Source: Neisseria subflava (GTDB lineage: Bacteria > Pseudomonadota > Gammaproteobacteria > Burkholderiales > Neisseriaceae). Taken from it: 64,000 nt of DNA. Each line of letters opens with the position of its first letter. Position 1 is the stretch's first letter. The notes beneath the pieces are model-generated. The model was not told where the DNA came from. It made no database searches and saw nothing but the letters and a program-made list of their open reading frames with translations. Of this stretch, positions 59,677-64,000 are shown one piece after another. The position numbers and the translations under genes are program-made. The stretch covers positions 930,001 through 994,000 of the forward strand of contig NZ_CP073115.1 of the NCBI RefSeq assembly GCF_024205705.1, in the 5' to 3' direction.

Positions 59677-61482
59677 CTATTTCTCGTTTTTGCGATACCA
59701 TTCGATAAAGGCATCGGGTTTGACAAAGCCTAATAAGGCTTCGCTATGACTGCCGTCGGCGCGGACAACAAACACACCCGGAGGGCCGAAGAGGCCGTAT
59801 TCTTTCAGTAAGGCCTGATGGTCGGGAGTATTGGCAGTCACGTCGATTTGGAAGAAGCGCTGCATATCGACTGCTTCGTGTACCTGCGGTTGGTTGAGCG
59901 TGTAGGCGGCCATTTCTTTGCAGGATACGCACCAGTCGGCGTAGAAATCAATCAACACGGGCTTGGTTGGATCGGCTTTCAAGGCGGCATCCATAGCGGC
60001 TTTGAGTTCGCCGACATCAGTAAACATCTTGCCGTGGTCGGTTTCTTGTCCGGCTTCGGATGGCGGAACCAACGTTAAGAAGTGGTGCAGGGCAGTGGTT
60101 TGTTTATTAAAGCTTTGCCAGCCAAACCATGAGCCGCCAATCAGCAGTAAAAAGCCCAATACGGCGGCAACTGTTTTCAGACGGCCTTTTTGTTTGCCGG
60201 ATTTTGCCAAAAGCATAAGGGCGGGAACAATCATCAGCAAGGTGTAGAGGCCGACTACTGCGAAGTAAGGCAGATGCGGTGTGGCAAGGTATACGGCAAC
60301 GGCCAGCAAGATGAAGCCGAATGCGTATTTGATGCCATTCATCCAGTCGCCTGCTTTGGGCAGGATATGGCCGCCGAATGTGCCGATGATGATGAGCGGT
60401 ACACCGGTGCCGAGTGCTAATGTATAGAGCGCAAGGCCACCCAATACGGCATCGCCGGTCTGGCCGATATAGCCCAGAGCAAATGCCAGCGGAGGCGCAA
60501 CGCAAGGGCCGACAATCAGGGCGGACAAAATACCCATGATGAAAACGGAAATGATTTTGCCGCCGGAGAGTTTGTTGCTTTGGTTTTGGAAATAGGATTG
60601 GACGGAGTTTGGCAGTTGGATATTGAAGAGGCCGAACATAGACAGGGCCAGTACCACCATCAATGCGGCAGCGGCAAGCACAACCCAAGGCTGTTGCAGC
60701 CATACGGTCAAGAGCGCGCCTGTCAAACCGGCAATCACGCCAACCAAGGTATAGGTCAATGCCAAACCTTGTACATACACCATCGACAAGGTGAACGCGC
60801 GGCCTTTGCCGGCTTTTTTATCGCCTACGACAATGCTGGAAACAATCGGCAGGAGCGGATACATACAGGCGGTAAAGCTTAAGCCCAAACCTGCGACAAA
60901 AAACGCCAACAGATTGGCGTTTAAAGTATCCCAAGAGAGCTTGAAGCGGCTGCTGTCGGGATTGTTTGCACTAGGCTGGGCAGGCATTGGGCCGTCTGAA
61001 GAGGCGGACGGTTGCAAAAAGCGGTCTTTGGCAGAAACCGGCTCATCGCTTTGCGGCTGGTAAACCCCGTTGCCTTTTACGTCAAACTCAGTATCCACCG
61101 GCGGATAACACACACCGGCTTCGGCGCAGCCTTGATAAGTCAGCGTCAGTTTGTATTGCGGCGCGGCTTGTTTGTAAGGCAGGTCAACCTGTGCGGTATG
61201 GTGGTAAACCGTTTGTTTGCCAAAGAATTCGTCTTCTTTTTCTTCGCCTTTGCTGAATTTGGGTTCACCCAAGACTTTGTCCGGATCGGTCGCTGCAACG
61301 ATTTTGGACTGGTACATATAGTAGCCGTCAGCGATTTTGAACTGCACGCTGACGCCTTGATCAGTTACATTGACTTGAGGCACAAAGGCTTGCTCGGGTG
61401 GCAGCAAATCATTGGCATCTACTGCGAATGCGAAGCTGCTCAAGCCTAAAAATGCAATGAGGAAATAAAGGAATTTTTTCAT
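59677..61482 (-). CDS. dsbD: Thiol:disulfide interchange protein DsbD
   Basis: Passes electrons from cytoplasmic thioredoxin across the inner membrane to periplasmic proteins. 601 residues. Signal peptide 1-21 (FAFA|VDAND); N-terminal immunoglobulin-like domain with GCAEAGVCYPP (catalytic Cys pair, about 125-132); eight membrane segments with SFTACMYPLLP and LIVGPCVAPPLAF; C-terminal thioredoxin domain with YADWCVSCKEMAAY. ATG 61482 is preferred over a GTG nine bases upstream. An uptake sequence lies in it as KGRLKTV. Confidence 0.95.
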   Translation of the reverse strand: MKKFLYFLIAFLGLSSFAFAVDANDLLPPEQAFVPQVNVTDQGVSVQFKIADGYYMYQSKIVAATDPDKVLGEPKFSKGEEKEDEFFGKQTVYHHTAQVDLPYKQAAPQYKLTLTYQGCAEAGVCYPPVDTEFDVKGNGVYQPQSDEPVSAKDRFLQPSASSDGPMPAQPSANNPDSSRFKLSWDTLNANLLAFFVAGLGLSFTACMYPLLPIVSSIVVGDKKAGKGRAFTLSMVYVQGLALTYTLVGVIAGLTGALLTVWLQQPWVVLAAAALMVVLALSMFGLFNIQLPNSVQSYFQNQSNKLSGGKIISVFIMGILSALIVGPCVAPPLAFALGYIGQTGDAVLGGLALYTLALGTGVPLIIIGTFGGHILPKAGDWMNGIKYAFGFILLAVAVYLATPHLPYFAVVGLYTLLMIVPALMLLAKSGKQKGRLKTVAAVLGFLLLIGGSWFGWQSFNKQTTALHHFLTLVPPSEAGQETDHGKMFTDVGELKAAMDAALKADPTKPVLIDFYADWCVSCKEMAAYTLNQPQVHEAVDMQRFFQIDVTANTPDHQALLKEYGLFGPPGVFVVRADGSHSEALLGFVKPDAFIEWYRKNEK

Positions 61483-61651
61483 AATATCCACGGATATGCC
61501 GTTGAGAAACCGTCATTATAAATGATGGGGAAAACAATCGGCTTAATTTAAGTTAAAGATTACGCGAGTTGTCTAATTCTTTTGAATTATATCGGATTGC
61601 AGTTAACCGTACATGAGCGATAGTCTCATATTATCGTTCAATTTATGCCAA

Positions 61652-61679
61652 AGGCCGTCTGAAGATTTTCAGACGGCCT
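61652..61679. terminator. DUS hairpin downstream of folE2
   Basis: AGGCCGTCTGAA (61652-61663) and TTCAGACGGCCT (61668-61679) with a 4-base loop and T residues, between folE2 (minus) and the dsbD start region. Confidence 0.75.
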
Positions 61680-61700
61680 TTGTTGCTATTCGGCTTAACT

Positions 61701-62474
61701 TTAAGGATAAGCGATATAAGCGTAAGCGGAATGGTTGTGTATCGATTCGAAGTTTTCGCTTTCGACGACGAATGATTCGATGCGTTTGTCGGCTATTAAC
61801 ACCGTGGCCACATCACGAACCATGTCTTCGACAAACTTCGGATTTTCGTATGCTTTTTCCGTTACATACTTTTCGTCAGGGCGTTTGAGCAAGCCGTAGA
61901 GCTGGCAGCTTGCCTGTGCTTCAACGTAATCGATGATTTCTTCAATGCCTACATCCGCATTCGCAATCAGACTGACCGTCACATGCGAACGTTGGTTGTG
62001 CGCGCCGTATTGGGAAATTTCTTTGGAACACGGACACAAGGAAGTAACCGGAACCATCACTTTCAGGCTGTGGCTGTATGTACCGTTTTTAATTTCGCCG
62101 GTCAGGGTAACATCATAGTCGAGCAGCGATTGGATGCCGGAGACCGGCGCGCTTTTCTTGCGGAAAAACGGGAAGGAAACGCTGATTTTGCCGGAATGCG
62201 AATCCAGCAGGGCAACCATGTCGGCAGTCAGCTTGTGCAGCGTATCGAAATCCAAAGCATCGGTTTGTTTTTCCATCAGGGCGACAAAGCGCGACATATG
62301 CGTGCCTTTTTGGTCAGCAGGCAGGAAAACCGTCATGGTCAGGCGGGCGACGGTGGATTGTTCGCCTTCTTTGCTTTTGAGGGAAATCGGAAAGCGCAGG
62401 TCTTTGATGCCGACCTGATTAATCGGCAGGTTGCGTAAATCGCGGCTGGATTGCACGTCTGCAATGGCGTTCAT
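61701..62474 (-). CDS. folE2: GTP cyclohydrolase FolE2
   Basis: The type IB enzyme that starts folate synthesis without needing zinc in particular. 257 residues, equal to the gonococcal protein. Active-site regions VPVTSLCPCSKEISQYGAHN and SQYGAHNQRSHVTVSL (Cys, His and Glu), QASCQLYGLLKRPDEKYVTE. Start 62474 (MNAIADVQ) matches relatives; the first ATG at 62492 would add 6 residues. Confidence 0.95.
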   Translation of the reverse strand: MNAIADVQSSRDLRNLPINQVGIKDLRFPISLKSKEGEQSTVARLTMTVFLPADQKGTHMSRFVALMEKQTDALDFDTLHKLTADMVALLDSHSGKISVSFPFFRKKSAPVSGIQSLLDYDVTLTGEIKNGTYSHSLKVMVPVTSLCPCSKEISQYGAHNQRSHVTVSLIANADVGIEEIIDYVEAQASCQLYGLLKRPDEKYVTEKAYENPKFVEDMVRDVATVLIADKRIESFVVESENFESIHNHSAYAYIAYP

Positions 62475-62651
62475 GCGTGGTATGTCCTTCATGATAGGAT
62501 TGTTGAGATGCGTGTAGGGGAATCGGCTCGTGTCGGCCGATTTGCAAATGCGAGATTATATCACTTGCTTTATCCGCCTGCATTGATTGTTTCTATTTTT
62601 CAGATAGTGATAAAATCTTCGATTATTCACATCTACATAGGCAGAGACCAA

Positions 62652-63809
62652 ATGAAATTCGCCACGAAAGCCATCCATTCCAGCTACGATTGCGACGAAC
62701 ACAACCGCGCGCTGATGCCGCCGATTTATCAAAACAGTATGTTTGCGCTGCACGAAATCGGCGAGCAGGTTCCTTACCGCTATTCGCGCCTGAGCAACCC
62801 GACCCGCCAAGTCTTGGAAGATACCGTTGCCGATTTGGAGCACGGTGCGGCCGGTTTTGCGTTTTCCAGCGGTATGGCGGGGATTGATGCCGTGTGGCGC
62901 ACATTCTTGCAACCTGGCGATACCATTGTTGCCGTCGCCGATATTTACGGCGGCGCTTATGATTTATTGGTTGATGTTTATCAAAAATGGGGGGTGAACG
63001 TTGTTTTTGCCGATTTGAGCAATCCCGACAATTTGGACGAGCTGCTCAAAGCGCACAATGTCAAACTGGTTTGGCTGGAAACGCCGTCCAATCCGCTTTT
63101 GCGCTTGGTAGACATCAAAGCGCTTGCCGAAAAAGCCAAAGCGGCCGGTGCGCTGGTCGGCATCGACAACACCTTTGCCACGCCGTATCTGCAACAGCCG
63201 TTGGATATGGGTTGCGATTTTGTGTTCCATTCTGCTACCAAATATTTGTGCGGCCATTCCGACGTATTGATGGGCATTGTTGTAGCCAAAACCAAAGAGC
63301 TGGCACAGCCTTTGCACGACATGATGGTGCATACAGGCGCGATTGCAGGTCCGATGGACTGCTGGCTGGTGTTGCGCGGCATCAAAACGCTGGCTCTGCG
63401 TATGAACGCCCATTGCCAAAACGCACTCGAAATCGCGCGCCGTTTGGAAGCTCATCCTGCCATTGAAAAAGTGTTCTATCCCGGCCTGCCGTCGCACGAA
63501 CATTACGAACTTGCCCAAGCACAAATGCCCAAAGGCATTGGCGGCGTGGTTACGGTTTATCTCAAAAACGACACGCGTGAAGCGGCAAACAGCGTGATTA
63601 AAAACATGAAACTGGTCAAAATGGCTTCCAGCCTCGGCGGCGTGGAAAGTTTGGTCAACCATTGCTATTCCCAATCCCACAGCGGCGTGCCGCATGATGT
63701 GAAAATGGAAATGGGCATCAAAGTCGGCCTGCTGCGTTTCTCTGTCGGTATTGAAGATGTGGACGATATTTGGAACGATATTTCCAAAGCATTGGATACG
63801 ACTTTGTAA
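62652..63809 (+). CDS. Cystathionine gamma-synthase / beta-lyase family PLP enzyme
   Basis: A 385-residue PLP enzyme of the Cys/Met metabolism family, acting in transsulfuration. The PLP lysine is in FHSATKYLCGHSDVLMG (about 195-211); YSRLSNPTRQVLEDTVADLE, FSSGMAGIDAVWRTFLQPGD and VWLETPSNPLLRLVDI are conserved. Cystathionine gamma-synthase (MetB) and beta-lyase (MetC) cannot be told apart from motifs alone. Start 62652 (MKFATKAIHS) is the family start; the longer frame upstream is non-coding. folE2 is divergent. Confidence 0.9.
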   Translation: MKFATKAIHSSYDCDEHNRALMPPIYQNSMFALHEIGEQVPYRYSRLSNPTRQVLEDTVADLEHGAAGFAFSSGMAGIDAVWRTFLQPGDTIVAVADIYGGAYDLLVDVYQKWGVNVVFADLSNPDNLDELLKAHNVKLVWLETPSNPLLRLVDIKALAEKAKAAGALVGIDNTFATPYLQQPLDMGCDFVFHSATKYLCGHSDVLMGIVVAKTKELAQPLHDMMVHTGAIAGPMDCWLVLRGIKTLALRMNAHCQNALEIARRLEAHPAIEKVFYPGLPSHEHYELAQAQMPKGIGGVVTVYLKNDTREAANSVIKNMKLVKMASSLGGVESLVNHCYSQSHSGVPHDVKMEMGIKVGLLRFSVGIEDVDDIWNDISKALDTTL

Positions 63810-63820
63810 ATAAGGCTTAA

Positions 63821-63856
63821 AGGCCGTCTGAAGGTGGATAGTTTTTCAGACGGCCT
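63821..63856. terminator. DUS hairpin after PLP-enzyme gene
   Basis: AGGCCGTCTGAA (63821-63832) and TTCAGACGGCCT (63845-63856), 12 bases after the stop codon. Confidence 0.75.
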
Positions 63857-63879
63857 TTAGCAATAAATTAGGAATGGAT

Positions 63880-64000
63880 ATGAAAACATTATTCGGTGCA
63901 TTGATGAGTATGGTAGTTTTGGCAGCTTGTACATCTCCTTCAGCGTCTCAGGCTGAACAAACCTCTAAAGCGCAGGTACAAACTCAGCAAACGGCTCAGC
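63880..64000 (+). CDS. Lipoprotein, 5' end only
   Basis: A start ATG with AGGA 6 bases upstream opens a frame that runs off the right edge. MKTLFGALMSMVVLAAC ends in a lipobox LAAC (Cys at 17), and the mature part is rich in Ser, Thr and Gln (TSPSASQAEQTSKAQVQTQQ). A putative lipoprotein; family unknown. Confidence 0.75.
   Translation, partial: MKTLFGALMSMVVLAACTSPSASQAEQTSKAQVQTQQTAQ

Overview
The window is chromosomal DNA of a commensal Neisseria. The 12-base DNA uptake sequence in its AG form (AGGCCGTCTGAA or its complement) occurs dozens of times, mostly as inverted pairs at gene ends, with only a few AT-form copies (the meningococcal/gonococcal dialect). Gene content (bamD/comL, lldD beside isc, folE2, an ASBT-type transporter, three tandem tRNA-Gln) is neisserial. 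The AG dialect, a pflBA fermentation locus and a polyene-type pigment cluster suggest the N. subflava/flavescens group; species is inference.

Layout. 0-12 kb: TonB-dependent siderophore receptor, secreted cyclophilin, ygfZ, alaS (with an internal insertion), a polyamine-binding lipoprotein, ubiE, a 3' remnant of RNase Z, a DUF971 protein and a CAP-domain protein. 12-18 kb: ilvD, a YceI protein, a BASS transporter, nnrD and a frameshifted cytochrome b561. 18-27.4 kb: two divergent operons that look like a reduced aryl-polyene cluster: O-methyltransferase, a ligase-dehydratase fusion, a COG4648 membrane protein, two acyl carrier proteins, an acyltransferase and a partial ketosynthase/chain-length factor on the minus strand; a dehydratase, ketoreductase and full ketosynthase on the plus strand. 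An AT-rich two-gene module (four-TM protein plus soluble protein) of unknown function interrupts the minus operon.

27.5-36.5 kb: housekeeping genes (holA, lptE, pgeF, rluD, bamD, hisZ, purA), with an AT-rich HEPN-like gene inserted between rluD and pgeF. 36.5-42 kb: pflB/pflA behind an FNR-type site, proS, then a 0.5 kb AT-rich region with several DnaA-box-like sites that could be a replication origin. 42-54 kb: fghA, recA, aroA, cysG, a Nudix hydrolase, a TPR protein, lolB, ispE, tRNA-Gln x3, prs, rplY. 53.8-58 kb: iron-sulfur genes hscB, iscA, iscU, iscS, iscR, with a 42-residue acidic cysteine-containing ORF between iscS and iscU, and a probable non-stop arfA. 58-64 kb: lldD, dsbD, folE2, a cystathionine synthase/lyase-family enzyme and the start of a lipoprotein gene.

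The most unusual elements are the AT-rich two-gene module, the polyene-like cluster with its fused ligase-dehydratase, the HEPN-like insertion, the candidate origin, and the broken or altered core genes (rnz remnant, cytochrome b561 frameshift, enlarged alaS). All calls come from reading the sequence; no database search was run.
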